A stretch of DNA of 64,000 nt from Orthonyx spaldingii. Taxonomy: Eukaryota > Chordata > Aves > Passeriformes > Orthonychidae. The number at the start of each line of letters is the position of its first letter. Position 1 is the stretch's first letter. The DNA lies in assembly GCA_013397795.1 (NCBI GenBank), contig VZTJ01000523.1, positions 3,844,598-3,908,597 on the forward strand, written 5' to 3'. Below the pieces are notes generated by a model, which was given only the letters and a program-made list of their open reading frames with translations, ran no database searches and had not been told where the DNA came from. A program made the position numbers and the translations under genes. Positions 12,319 to 25,576 of the stretch are shown here, in pieces.

Positions 12319-15300
12319 CAGTCAGTCTAAGTCCTTTATGCCATATCAAATAAAAACACAGTTTCTTTGTGCCTGAATGGAAATTCAATCCTGATTGGAC
12401 TTTAAAAACTGCTGTTCTTTCATATTATTTATTCAAAGAGTATCCCTCTAAATACTTAGGTATTATTTTTACAGTACTCTCTATTTTCATTCCAAGTGAT
12501 TTTTCTCTCATATAGCACTAATAGCAGTATATTTACAACCCAAGTACTTGCCAACATAGATGTATTAATAGCTTAACCTGGAATGGATTTTAATTAGGTC
12601 TCATGTATAACCTTGTACCTTGCCAAAACTGAACAAAAAAAAAAAAGAAAAAGGATATATAAAAATGATTATAAAAGAAGGTTAAAAAAACAGGTCATCA
12701 GCACACTGCACCTGCAGCTTACAAAATGCTTTACAATACATGTGGTAAGACTAATTTTTATCAAATTATTGAGACTGTATTGCTTTGGCACTGGACAAAG
12801 AACAACATGATTCTGTTGATCCAAGTTTAAAGAGCTCCATTCTTCTTTCCCAGTTGTCATCTCTCTAAGCACAATGTCACAAGAATGTTTTTGGCTTTTG
12901 TTAAACTTATCATATTGAAACTTCCGTTCTCTCCCCTGACCCCTACAATGCCTTTGATGCCTCCCCAGACTGTCCAAGTCACACACAATCACAAAGCACT
13001 CTTGGCTTGCATCCCCCAACATTTCAGGCAAGATGCATTTTTATTACTGTGTGTAGATAAATATCTACATTTTTGCTGCTTGAACTGCTTAAGGTAATTT
13101 GTTACAAGTATTTCTTTACAATGTTTTCCATACAGCTGAATGAACTGTGACTAAGAAGGCAATCAAATGATACTCTAGCACCATAATAAATAAAAGATTA
13201 GAAAAGGTTCAAACAGGAAAATCTTGATACACACACACACACAAAAAATTGTGGTTCTTAAACATAAAATTAAATATTAAATGAATATTACACACACTTC
13301 TCAACTATCATGTTGTGCCCAAACGCAATTTTAGCTTTATTTGAAAAAAGATTTAATAAAGTGCAAAATGCAAAACTACAATGCAAAGAACTCAACAACT
13401 GAAATACTGTACCCTTGTTATTGAGTTTAAAGCCTATCTTTGTTGCTAGTAACTGAACAGAGCATACCTTTCATGTAGTGCCCTTCAATCTTGGAACTTC
13501 AGCTAAAACTATACGTACTCAATTTCTTTTCTAAAAATGACCTAATGGCTTAATTTCTTTAATTGGTCAAATCACCACTAAATTTTTCTACAAAAAAAGA
13601 GAAGTGATAGTCTGCATGTAATATACATAATTTGTATACATACAGTCTGAAAGAAAATATGTGCAAAAGTACAAAACTTTTTTTTTTTAATTTTAAATAA
13701 AAGACTATTTGGTAGTTTGTATTTTCCACGTCCAAATGAAAACAACCCCTGGCTATTAATATTCCTTCTGTTTCCCACTTTAAGTGACAAATCCCATAAT
13801 TTCTGTGATAAATGTAAAAACAACCACCACAATTATAGCCACATCTCCACGAGTACTTCCAGTCAGCAGGAACATATTTATGCAATTAACTCACTGGCAT
13901 TTAGACAGAAAAAAAACCCCTCACAAGCAACAACAGTATAGTTTGTTTGTTTATTTGCTTTTCCACATGGTACTTCTCAGAAATCCAAATGTCATTTTGC
14001 AGAGTACTGACAATAACAGAGAATTTCTTTCCTTTCTGATCTATATTATTTATTAGTGGTAGTACAGCTGTACCTAGGGAGCTCTATCAGTTCCCAGCCT
14101 GTTCTAACCATATAGTCCCTTGCACAATGAATATGTAATCTAGAATTATGACAGGTTGGAATATCAGAAAAACCACATGGAACAGTTTGGTATTGTTTGT
14201 CCAGACAACTTTAGAATGTAGTACTTTGTGGGCACACTAAGGGAGTTTACGTGGGGGGGGAAAAACCCACTAATTATCAGTTAATAGAACTATCCTTGTG
14301 AATAATTTCCACTTTTTTGTTTTCTTACTGCTTATACTGAACACTTTTTAAAATTAGTATAAATGCACTAAGGAGTTATCACAGTAGATTAAACTAAATT
14401 AAAAAAAAAATCCTCTTACAACCAAACTCAGAACAAAAATTAAAAACCATAAATAACTTGAGTAATGCTTGATTTTGCTGATAACTACAAAACTGAGAAA
14501 CAAGTCTGAAAATTTTTTCAAAAATGGAATCAAACCTCATCTTGCAGCTCATGAACAGCAACATTTTATCACTGAAGTTTCAGCATTTGTTTATTATGAG
14601 TTACATTCTCCCCAAAGACAGACAAATATGAACATACACTTAAGGACAGTTATTATGAATTTTTAATTTAAAGCTATTGCAACTCAGAAATACAGACTCT
14701 GCAGCTTTAAACTTCTAATTCTCATGATGCTCGCTGCTAAGCAACCAACCAAGTTTTCTTCCTAAACACCTCTTTCAGCACAGTCACGAGCAACTAGTAG
14801 AACTGATAATGTGATTCAGAAAAAACAGTCAGGCAAAATCATGTATATTTTGTTCACAAGGGGCCAAACTGAAAGCATCTCTTCAACTTTGATGGTATTA
14901 AAACAGAAGGAAAATATCTGCACAGTAATAAAGTACTGTAATATAAATGAAACCACTTGCAAATTATTCAAAAATTACTATTCAAATGACAATGACTATT
15001 AAAGAGCTGGTGCTAGAAATACTCTATTCAAGGCCTGTTCATTTCAGCAGGACCAACAGAAACTAAGGTAAAAAACCAGATTGAACAGCTTCTTGTGGTC
15101 CCTTATGGCACTGCCTTTCCATCATCTCAGTATGCTCTGAGCTGTGCCCTTCAAAGGCTCAATTATATGGTACACATATCTACTTTGAAGAACAATCTTT
15201 AAATGGAACATTTTATCAACTCCTTTCACCAACTTTTAAGAATTTTTACTTTGTCATTGCTGATACTAAAATGCAAAATTAAAACAAAGCGAAGAATCCC

Positions 15301-18300
15301 AAATCATATATTTTCTCAAGCATCTCTCTCACCTGCATAAGAAATACTTCATAATGATTCTATAGTATTTATTTTAAGGAGGGATACCTTTGTTTGTTTT
15401 CCCTTGTATACTTTTGAGATACATGTAGCTAATCACTGAATTTTTTTTTAAATAACTCCCCAAGAGAAAAAAATCTAACTGAAAAATGACATGTGAAATG
15501 GTAAGAACTCAGGGAGCTCCACATGCACAGCAGGAAATCAATATTGCAGATTTCTCCTTCTGCATTTTCTTAAACTGTCTCAATAAACCAACCTAAACCA
15601 ACCAACCAATTTGACAATTTTTTTAAAAGGGCGTGATTTTTATTAAGAAAATTAAGTTATTCTCTCCATGGCTTCAGCATGAATTTTAATGTCTTAGTGT
15701 CTGTCTATACTCTTCACTTCACCAACTTATCACTAGCATGCACCTATGTGTAGAAGAAAGAGGTGTCTTTCTGGAAGAAAACAACAGCCAAGCCTTTGAC
15801 TGATGTGGCTGTTTCTACATGATCAGCAGCTGGATGAAGTACATGAAGACATCTGTCCAAATGAATTTTCAAGGAGTTAGTTCTGACAGTAAGAGCAATA
15901 CAGACCTCAACAGCAATTGGGTGAGATTACCATGATCTCTGGTTCTTTGTTCTACAGCACATGAATGAATGAAACTCAGTCTCTCACCTTCACAACTAAA
16001 CAATTGTATACTGGTATATTATATATGTACACCTATGGCCATGATTGGAGTGTGGACAGTGTACAAGCCTACTAACAGAAAAGCTAACAACTTCCTAGTT
16101 ACACACATACCAGCTACTGTCTAAAGAGTCTAAACCCATGGAAACAATATAAATAAGTAGAGACAAAGAGAAAGAGGAGTACTTCTTTAAATTATTTTAA
16201 ATAGTGTTCAGGGACACTACAATCAACAGGACCTACAGCACAGGCCAGTGGTTCCTCTAAGAACTCTAAAGCACTTCCCAAGTACATTTTTCTGAGCTTA
16301 AACAACTTCCCCAACACATGACTAATTGCCATTTTAAAGCCATTATGATTGGAGCCTGCAGTGCACACACAAAACCCCAACAAACCAACAACCACCAAAA
16401 CGCATTGCACATGTCTTCAGGAATGTGACACAACAGTATTTGTCAGGCAGTGGTTATTGTCAGAGGACACAGACCAGGAGCAGCTCAAGATGCATAGATG
16501 GCCCTGGGTTTTGGATTAGCCCTTGATTTTGAAAATCACATTTCTAGAGTGCTTGTGAAGAAAGTAACACAGCTCAATGTCAGTGTTTTCATGGCATTGA
16601 AGACACAACCATCACGTTGTATTCTTATCTCAGGAGCAGCACAGATACTACACGTTGCTGCCTGTTGCTTTGAATATTTTCTGAGGTAGTGAACGATTTT
16701 ATCTACAAGAGAAAGTGCTCCAATCTGACAAAGTATATGAGTCACAAATAAAAACGGTAGCTTTTTCTCATTTTAATTATACGCTTAGGTGGTACGCATC
16801 TGCTGGGACGGATTCACGACTGAAGAAAAGCAGAGAAATATTCTAAAATTAACATTTGGGTATTTCAGAATGGATTAAAAAACTGAAAGAGTTGTGCTGC
16901 ATGACATTATAGGCAATTATCTCTTGTCCTTAATAAAAAGGCAAAGAGCTGGGGATTAATAGCATTTTGCCTGTGTGTATGTACACCTTGAGCTACTAGA
17001 TTTTCACACTTCCCATTATTTTAAACAGAGGTAACAGGAATACATTGCAGTTTACGTATGCATATCACAATAATGCATATCATAATAAGAAATATGTTGC
17101 AGTTCAACAGGAATTAATCACTGTCACCAATTTATTTTTTGAACTTCAGAATGAATCATTTTCACTACATAACAAATGTAGTAGCTTAGCGTATTTAATA
17201 TTCGTTTACTGTGTCAAATGTTGCATGACTGTAGGAAAATAGGACAAAATAGGCTTTTTAGAAAATTTTCCCATTTGGAAATTAAAGTGACTTCAAAATT
17301 TGATGCTTTTAGAAAACTTCAATATTCACAATTTGTAGTCACAGTTTAAAACCGTATTTTATATAGTTTTATTAAGACTGTCCTAAGAGCTTCCATACTT
17401 AGCAAACATCACTCATATAAGCATCAAATCAGTGAAGATGTATAGCGTACATATTCTGATACAGCTTCCATAAAAAGCCCAAAATACATATAAGTGAAGG
17501 AAAACAAATATATCAGACTTCAAAAGCAGCTGCTTTTTGATGCAAATATTTGGCATTAACAGTGCTTACAATATTTTGCTTGCTGAGGAGTGAGGAATCT
17601 TATTTAAAAGGACTACTCTAATTTTAAGATGCTTAAAATGAACACATGTTCAAATAGTTCTTGTACTTTTTAATCTAATAAACTAGATCTGGTCTAAAGT
17701 AAGATCTGAGCCCAGATCTGCAGCTCATTTATACATTTAGAGACATGTATAATAGCATTCACAGAATATGTGCTAAATCAAGTAGCATTTTTAACAGAAG
17801 AGTTAAAATGGCAGATCAGACTTTTCAGTCCCTTGATAATTAGAGCCATATAAATGACAGCATTTTGATTCAGTTTAATGAATTTTTTTTCTTCTCTTAC
17901 TATGCAATGTCAGTCTCAACATATTCCTGGGAAGTCTCAACACTGTCATTTTGATGAACAGAGAAACCTTAAATTTACACAAATCAAAGGCCTAATATTG
18001 TATAGTCTTGTATCAAGTGAAACTCAGTACAATGTCAAGAAAAATATTTTACTTTTTCTACTAATTATGACTTCTTTGAAATATAACTCTAATACACATT
18101 AAATCTAAAGTAAAGTACTAGCAGTTTACACCAGCAGTGAACACCTTGCCATTAAAATTAATATTGAAACAGCAATTGAAAAATAGCCTGCTAGTTATGG
18201 TTTGTAATAAATTTTATTTAGAAGCTTCCTTTTTTCTGAGTCAATTCAAATAAAGTACTTTTTAAAAGAAAAACAAATTTGCCATTTCTGTTTCTCCATC

Positions 18301-20036
18301 TGTCTCACTCCCGCCCTTAACCATCTTTGGAGAAGAACAATAAGGAATGTGACTTAGCACTCTTCTGTTACAGAGGCAAAGGACAAAGAAAGATTTTCAG
18401 TGTTGACTCACCAGTTAAGATAAATGTAATTGTTACCACCACCCAACCCTGAAGGGGATGTTCTTCCCTGACAAATGCTGATGGAACACTTGCAATAGTA
18501 GGTAAAGTTCAGTTGTGCAGAGAGGGTTGAATTTAAGGAATTCATACACCAGAATATACAGAACTAGAAATTAATTTAGAAATTTCTAGAGTATGAAGAA
18601 GCTGACAGGCTCACCATGACAGCTGGAAAAGGGATTGGGTGGGAATTTTTTGAGGGAGGAATAGGTTTGTTTCTCAAACACAGATCAAGTTTACACCGCA
18701 TCTCAAAAAAATAATTGCACCTGTGCAAAGGGGAACAACATCCTGAAACACAAAGGCAAGAAAGAACCATCATGGTAGACAAAAATATATCAGCATTGTC
18801 ATGCAAGAAAGTAATTGTACAACTACCACCCTAAGGACCTATGTTTCTCACTTTCCTTTACAACATCGCTGAATGCAAGTTATTGGTGTTTGGCTGGATT
18901 ACTGAACAGGACGTCAGAGAGTGACAGCATCCTTCAGCAATGACAAGACATTCAGTTGAATTAGATTCAAGAGCCACTCCTTACTTCCCAGACTGTGAAA
19001 AGAAATGAGCACAACTCTGCCTTTTAATGGTCTTTTTATTTCAGGAAAATTAGATTAAATACTACATTTCTAGTGATCATGACTTAAAAAAAAATCCAAC
19101 CCAACAACCTTAAGAAGAGCATCCCATATTTGCAACTCGGTTGCCACAGGTTTCAAATTAAGATTTTTTTTTTTTTTGCTGACCTTGATGAAAACTTCCT
19201 ATTTCAGCTTGGCAGAAACTGTACTGAGTTACTATGCTACTATGCTCAACCTCCCAATAAGAAGCAAGAAACTAAATAGAAAAGCAGAGTACTTTGCTGC
19301 ATCAGAAATAAGACCTCAAAGAAGGTGCTCAGAACTTCATGTCTCTAACCCTGCTCAAACTGTAGATTTGTACATCACAAATGCTAGGTGTTTGCCCTGC
19401 AGGATTGACAAGAGTATGACTGAACATCTGTGGCACTTTTCTGTGGTTAACCTTTTATAAAGAATTCAGAAATTAACCTAGAGACCATTTTAGAAAATGC
19501 CAGGAACAGAAAAACATGAACCTACCAACAGACACCAGGGAAATGAAAATAAGCATTTTGATTAGCTATAAGTTGGAGAAATCATGGCTATTTCTGAAAA
19601 CCCAAAATGAAATCTATGAAATACTAGGGTCACAATAGATTTGGAACATTAAATAAAACAATGTTTTCTTTGCTGCGCAAATATGCGATTAATCCCTTGG
19701 CCTGAATCTACAGCTTTTACCAAATCTAAACTTGCCAAGAAGTCATTTTGCTTTGATGATGACTACAGGATTTAACTCAAACCATATGACAGAAACAACA
19801 TCGTAGAATAGAAAACTTGGTAGGAAAGTATCCATTTTTGCTGCACTCAGCATATGGTGGAGTTTTGTTACACGGAAAAATTGTTCTAAAATACTACAGT
19901 AACACCTCAATGTTTGAGGTACTTCAAATTTACCTCAGCAAACACTTTAAGTGATCACTCATATATGCATTGGACTATACATAAAAGCAGGTTGTGTCTA
20001 GCATATCACATAGAGAACTTGAAATCGCTTGTGAAG

Positions 20037-20143
20037 GAGTCAACGAGGGAAGTTTAGGTCAGACATTAGGAAAAAGTTCTTCCACGGGACTTTGATGATC
20101 CTTGTAGATCCCTTCCAACTCAGGATATTCTATAATTCTATGG
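20037..20143 (+). mobile_element. CR1 LINE fragment with internal deletion
   Basis: GTTTAGGTCAGACATTAGGAAAAAGTTCTTC joins directly to TTTGATGATCCTTGTAGATCCCTTCCAACTC and the ATTCTATAATTCTATGG tail. Other CR1 copies have about 150-200 bp between these parts, so an internal segment is missing. Confidence 0.85.
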
Positions 20144-21309
20144 ACTACAAACTAAGTGTGAACTGAAGAGAAATGCAAAAGTAGTATAAAATTTAAACAC
20201 CTTGCCTCGAACTTCATTAATTTTGTTACACTCATAAGTAAGAATTCAAAGGGACAGGATGGACATAGTTGGAATTATAAATAGAGGAAGCAGCATTTTA
20301 GCTCTTTCTTAAGATACGTGATTCCTATTTGGAGTTAACCCAACCTAGAAAGAACAGGTAGTGCTGAGCACAAGACAAGTAAAAAGTACAGGCCTTCTGA
20401 AGAGAATTGAGTATTTCTATTGCATTAGGTATTTAATTGTATTTCCTAACAAAAAAAAAAGAAAATAATTATACAGTAAACATACATTTAAAAACAGGTG
20501 TTCTAACAATATATAGTACCTCTTTTCCACCAATCTTCCCTTTTTAATAATCTTAAGGAGCTACAGCAAGCATTATTGCTACTCGAAAGGTCTGTTGTCC
20601 CTACTAAGGTAACATTTACACTTCAGCTGACAGCATTACATAAAATGAGAGCAGACACATAACTCCTTAAAGCTTATTTGTAGGCAGTTCCTTATAAATT
20701 GAGATGATTTATTTGGATCTATGACCCAAGGAAAACACTAGTTCTCCTAATCCACATTCTGATAGAAGACCATTTGGTACTACCTACTCTGCAGATATAA
20801 ATGACTCATTAATGCTCTGCGAAGGGAAAAAAAAAGTTGTGATTGCAGCTAAGTCAAAGACACATCAAGGATGTGATGCATCTTATCATCTTAACTTACA
20901 CTAATTCAATTAGCAATTGAATATTTAGAACGCTACTTCGACAGACTAAACCAAATGTTCCTTTAACCAAAATTCTCATCCAGAAGCAATCTTTGAGAAA
21001 CCTGAAAAACGAAGGGTATTCTGTTTCTAAAGACTTTAATAAACTGGATGGACCCTCACATGCTATGCCATCCAACACGAGGCAGGATGTACTCACCTGT
21101 TAGGACAGAAGCTTTCTGATAAACTGAAACAACCACGTTAGAAACTACTGAAAAAAATGCCTGAAGCAGAGAAATGCCTGAAGCTCACTCAGTAAGCATC
21201 AAACCTTTATGGAAAGCAGCAAGAGGAAATCGAAGGCATCTTGTGACTTTATATTTTCACTCCAGTTACCTTGCTTTTGCAAAAACAAAATCAGTCCACG
21301 GCTAATTAA

Positions 21310-21375
21310 GTCTGCCTCAAGCATGGTGTTGGACTAAGTGATCTCCTGAAGGAGGTCCAATGCAAACTAATTCTT
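21310..21375 (+). mobile_element. Degraded CR1 3'-end fragment
   Basis: GGTGTTGGACTAAGTGATCT followed by GAAGGAGGTCC and an ATTCTTTTATG tail resembles a diverged CR1 terminus. It is short and decayed. Confidence 0.5.
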
Positions 21376-24300
21376 TTATGTTAAGATTCCTTTATTCATA
21401 TAATGGCCACACTGCTCATTTCCAAGGTGAAGAAGCTGGAAAGTCATCATGAAGAACACAACAGAAAGAGCCCAACACTTGGCTTATGAAAACGAAAATG
21501 GCAAATCCCAATGCTCCAGTAACTTCATCACTCCCTTTCTAAAGGGAAATCCACCTATGGACAAGACCTGAGGGAGGAAAAGTTTTTTGGTGCGATGGAT
21601 TACTTTGTTTTAGGGGATGGGGTTTTTGGTTTGTTTTTTAAATCAGGACAACCCAGAAATCAGAAAAGGGAGAGACTTGGCAAAGAGATGGAAATTGGTA
21701 TTTGATCTTAAAAAAAAGAAAAAGCATAGTGTCAGAGGAGGCAATAGCATGCGGCTTTAGTTTGAAATTGTCAGACTTAGTTTTGACTTTATGTGATTTG
21801 ACTGAGGTGTCTGTGGGCTCATTAAAGGAGCGCATACTTCTTGTGGATGTCCTCACTAAGTGTAAGAGTCTAAACCTTTGGCTTTAACCTAAGGCTGATA
21901 CCCTGACCCTGTTATAGCATTCAATTAAAACAGAAATTGACTCAGTTAATGAGAAGAGGTATTAATCTTGATGAGGGGTCTCTCTCCAGATGGAATGAAT
22001 GCAGAAAGGGGCTCTTATACTCCGACTATGTGACAAACAAACACCTCGTCCTGTGCTGGGATTTGTACAACGCTTTAGTTGTACTGAACAATGACATCCT
22101 AATGACATTCTGGAAGAGGCCTACAACAAATGATCTAAAGCCTAGGTTTTATTTTGACATGGTGAATCAATCAGCTTTCTAGCAAGCCATGTCAAAAATA
22201 ACCCATGTAAGAAAATTAAATACAATAGCTACCTTTACGAACTCGAAGATACTTAGCTGATGTACTTATTTAAATATAGAACATATATATTTGAATCAAA
22301 ATTGTCAGCTAATGAGGAGTTTTTCTTATTATTGCCAGTCTCATGAATAAATTGGTCACCTCAGAAGAATGAAACTACATCTTAGGAGATGTTATACTGC
22401 TTGGCTCTGCACTTCCAAATACGTTTCCTAACTGAAATATATCTAACACAATACTACATATCATGCCACTAGACATTATATCAGCCTAGATCTGTAAAGG
22501 CAGTCATTTTTATTTCCAGATGAATTATCTCTGATACCATGAATATATCACATAAAATATAGCTTATCAACAAAAAGGGACAGTTCTCAGGAAACCAAAA
22601 ACACTCCACATTAACAGATGGCAAAGCATTTTAAAAATACCAGTACTATTGCACAAAAATGCTTTTCATTTATAATGTCTAAAAACATAGCTTTTTACAA
22701 TAAAATTTAAAAAAAGTTCATATATTCAAAAGTATATACTTGTCCAGCCACGAAAATATGGCTCTTCAAAGCCCTTTATGTCTAGCAGATTCCATGATGC
22801 AAACAAGGACAGCATTCTCAGGGATGTGTAGTATTACAGTCATTTGGGTTTTTTCTTTTTTTCACATCATGAGATGGACAAATCAATATATCAAACTAAT
22901 TTCCAATGTGGCAATACCTGGGAACATCCCCCAGGTTTATAAATTGCTTTTCTTCACCCTTCCAAGTCCTACTTTCATAACTGAACTTAGATGCTGCCTT
23001 CCTTCCTCCCCTTCTTCCCCAGTGCTTCTGCTCTTGAGTCAAACAGTAAAAAGGTGCAAGTGATAGAAGCAATTTGTTTTACTTCTATTATTCACAGATT
23101 TATAGTGGAATTATAAATGTTCAACAAAATGACGTTTCAGTTGCAAACTGTAAAGTGGCTAGGAAAGTCAAAACCAGCAGATGCTTATAATGGAATAATT
23201 TGCATTGGGAAAGGCTTCCAGAAAGATCAAAGACCAGAAAGCCAGAATTTACCTAATTCACAGCTGCTGACAGTAAGAATTCACTTTCTTACTAGTTCAT
23301 CAGCATATAAAGTGTTGTTGGTATCCTTTCATCCATCTTAACCCTTTTTCTTGTCATTCTTTCCAAATAGTGACTTTGGGTTAGATTTAGCAGTTAGATT
23401 TTCTTTTTTTTTTAAATACTTTTTATTGAGATAATTCAAATGGAATTGACTTCGGAAGCTTTATGGATTGCTTCTATTAAAACTTGCTGAACATTAGATT
23501 ATTTTAGAAAGCAGGCAGATCCAGAAAATGTCAGCAACAACAGGACTGATATATGGAAAACAAGTGACATTGAAGAAGAAAAGACATATTCCAAAGGCAG
23601 TTAAATTACCCTGTATTTGAAGATGACCTTGAAATCCCCACTAACTCATTTTTCCATTAAGAAGCAAAAATAATTTTATCAGTGGCACTAGGCAAACTTG
23701 TGAAATATACCCTCCAGTCCTATATGCCATAGTTCAATTATAACATCTGGCAAGCAAAAGATAGATCTCATCAACAAAGGATACCTCCTACACAAAAAAG
23801 ACTGTTTGACAGGCTCTTCCATTTCGATAAACAAACATACCAAGCGTAAGGAATCAGATGGACCTGGAATGCTGCATATTCCCCAGCACTCAGAACTACT
23901 GATATGCATAATGGAAGTTCATAAATGACCAGCATTTTAATATGCCTCCTATTCTTACTTCCCATTTCTGGCAACACATGCTAATCACTGCAACACAGTG
24001 CAAGATCAAAAAAAAAAAGTAAAACAATATCAGACGTATCTCAGCAAACTCAAATTAATTTAGATTCGCATCTATCAGAGGACACAATATAGCTTTTGCT
24101 TCAATTTTACTGTTTTGCCAGCTCGTGAAGTATACGCCTCTTGCGAAATATAATTTCCAAATGATTTAATGACAATTAGAAAAGCAGACAGCTATGAAAA
24201 ATAACATTTTCAAGCGAACAGATTAAAAAAGTATCTCAAACCTCAAGCATACTGCATGAGTGAGCAGTTCCTTATTCACAGTTGCATTATAAAGCAAAAT

Positions 24301-24903
24301 GGAAGAATGTAAGTTGCAATCATCAGGTATCCTCCACAAAAGTAATTTCCTTATTCTTCGTTAATGCAAGTTTCTCGCACTGTTCTTTTGTTCAGACACT
24401 GAACACCTTCTCAAACAACGTGCTAAGGCAGCCTTTGCAATCCCTCCTCGGCGCTTTAAATCACTAAATGACACCGGGAGAATTTCCCGGCTCCGTCCCC
24501 AACTGCCCAGGCCGTTTCACCTGCGCTGCCACAGCAGCCCGCGGGTCCCGAGCCCGCTCCCGCCGGCTGTGCGGGACGCCGGGTCCCCGCCGAGGCCTCG
24601 CGTGCCCTCGTCCCGCATGCGGCTACTGCGGGGCAGGCGGCGGCAACCAAGGGCAGCGGCCCCGCAGCGGGCAGGGACACGCCAGACCAGGCAGCCGCGG
24701 TTCCCGGTGCGCCAAGGGCGGCAGGGACACCCCCGGGAGCACCCTCGGGCAGCGGCGGGAGCACCGCCGGGCTCCCCGGTTGTGCCCCCGCAGCGGAGCG
24801 CGGCCGGACCGAGCCAAGGCCGCGGCTCCGGCGGGCGGCAGGGGGCGCCCCGCAGCCCGCTCCCCCCGCCGCGCGGCCCCGGGGAGGGGAGGGGAGCGCC
24901 CGC

Positions 24904-25281
24904 NNNNNNNNNNNNNNNNNNNNNNNNNNNNNNNNNNNNNNNNNNNNNNNNNNNNNNNNNNNNNNNNNNNNNNNNNNNNNNNNNNNNNNNNNNNNNNNNN
25001 NNNNNNNNNNNNNNNNNNNNNNNNNNNNNNNNNNNNNNNNNNNNNNNNNNNNNNNNNNNNNNNNNNNNNNNNNNNNNNNNNNNNNNNNNNNNNNNNNNNN
25101 NNNNNNNNNNNNNNNNNNNNNNNNNNNNNNNNNNNNNNNNNNNNNNNNNNNNNNNNNNNNNNNNNNNNNNNNNNNNNNNNNNNNNNNNNNNNNNNNNNNN
25201 NNNNNNNNNNNNNNNNNNNNNNNNNNNNNNNNNNNNNNNNNNNNNNNNNNNNNNNNNNNNNNNNNNNNNNNNNNNNNNNNN
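24904..25281. other. Assembly gap (378 N)
   Basis: A run of N inside the GC-rich island. GC-rich sequence that fails to assemble is common at avian promoters. The transcription start of ZC3H12B may be affected. Confidence 0.99.
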
Positions 25282-25389
25282 CCAGGGAGGAAACGCGGCG
25301 GAGCGGCCGCTCCGGTGCCCAGCGGGAGCCGGGGAGAGGACGGGAGAGCCCCGAAGGGGTCCCGGGGAGCGCTCCCGGGGCGGGGGTAC

Positions 25390-25430
25390 CTGCTCATCCC
25401 GCTGGGGCCGCCGCTGCCCGCGGTTGCCAT
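25390..25430 (-). CDS. Candidate first exon (upstream ORF start) in the CpG island, likely ZC3H12B 5' exon
   Basis: On the minus strand an ATG with G at +4 opens the frame MATAGSGGPSGMS, followed by a donor AGCAG|GTACCC at 25389. The phase (two bases, AG) fits the acceptor at 10622 and gives an uninterrupted join into the frame at 10621-10483. It would be the coding part of a first exon whose upstream 5' UTR is C-rich and lies at 25431 and beyond. The intron would be about 14.8 kb. The link rests on phase, open frame and position only. Confidence 0.4.
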
Positions 25431-25486
25431 CGGCTCCGGGTCTGCGCATCCTTCCCAGGCTGGCGGGGAGCGGAGGAGGCTCGGCC

Positions 25487-25576
25487 CGGGGACGGGGACG
25501 GGAATGGGGACGGGGAATGGGACGGAGTCGGGGACGGGGCACGGGGCTGGGAAATGGGACGGGGAAGCAGCTGGGG
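25487..25576 (+). repeat. G-rich (GGGGAC)n-like minisatellite, potential G-quadruplex
   Basis: Degenerate tandem GGGGACG and GGGAATGG units give many GGG/GGGG runs with short spacers on the plus strand. It directly abuts the right edge of the CpG island. In a minus-strand transcript it would form a C-rich leader or promoter segment. Confidence 0.8.

Larger units (their letters stand above)
10622..25389 (-). other. ZC3H12B: Probable long 5' intron of ZC3H12B, no coding exons seen
   Basis: About 14.8 kb of AT-rich sequence without any recognisable exon. It contains CR1 fragments (11915-12318, 20037-20143, 21310-21375), a short (CA)n run near 13220, poly-A/T runs, and the left part of a CpG island from 24473. 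Every open frame here is short and unlike known proteins. The intron assignment depends on the candidate first exon at 25390-25430. Confidence 0.5.
24473..25576. promoter_or_regulatory. CpG island between ZC3H12B and ZC4H2 (with assembly gap)
   Basis: GC content rises abruptly at about 24473 and falls at about 25576, with dense CpG on both sides of the N run at 24904-25281. The island lies 1.8 kb before the ZC4H2 ATG and carries a minus-strand candidate first exon. It is most likely the ZC3H12B promoter, possibly serving both genes. All long open frames drawn through it cross the gap and are not credible genes. Confidence 0.75.

Noticed and set aside
13220..13240. Short (CA)n run
   Set aside because: Ordinary microsatellite of negligible length.
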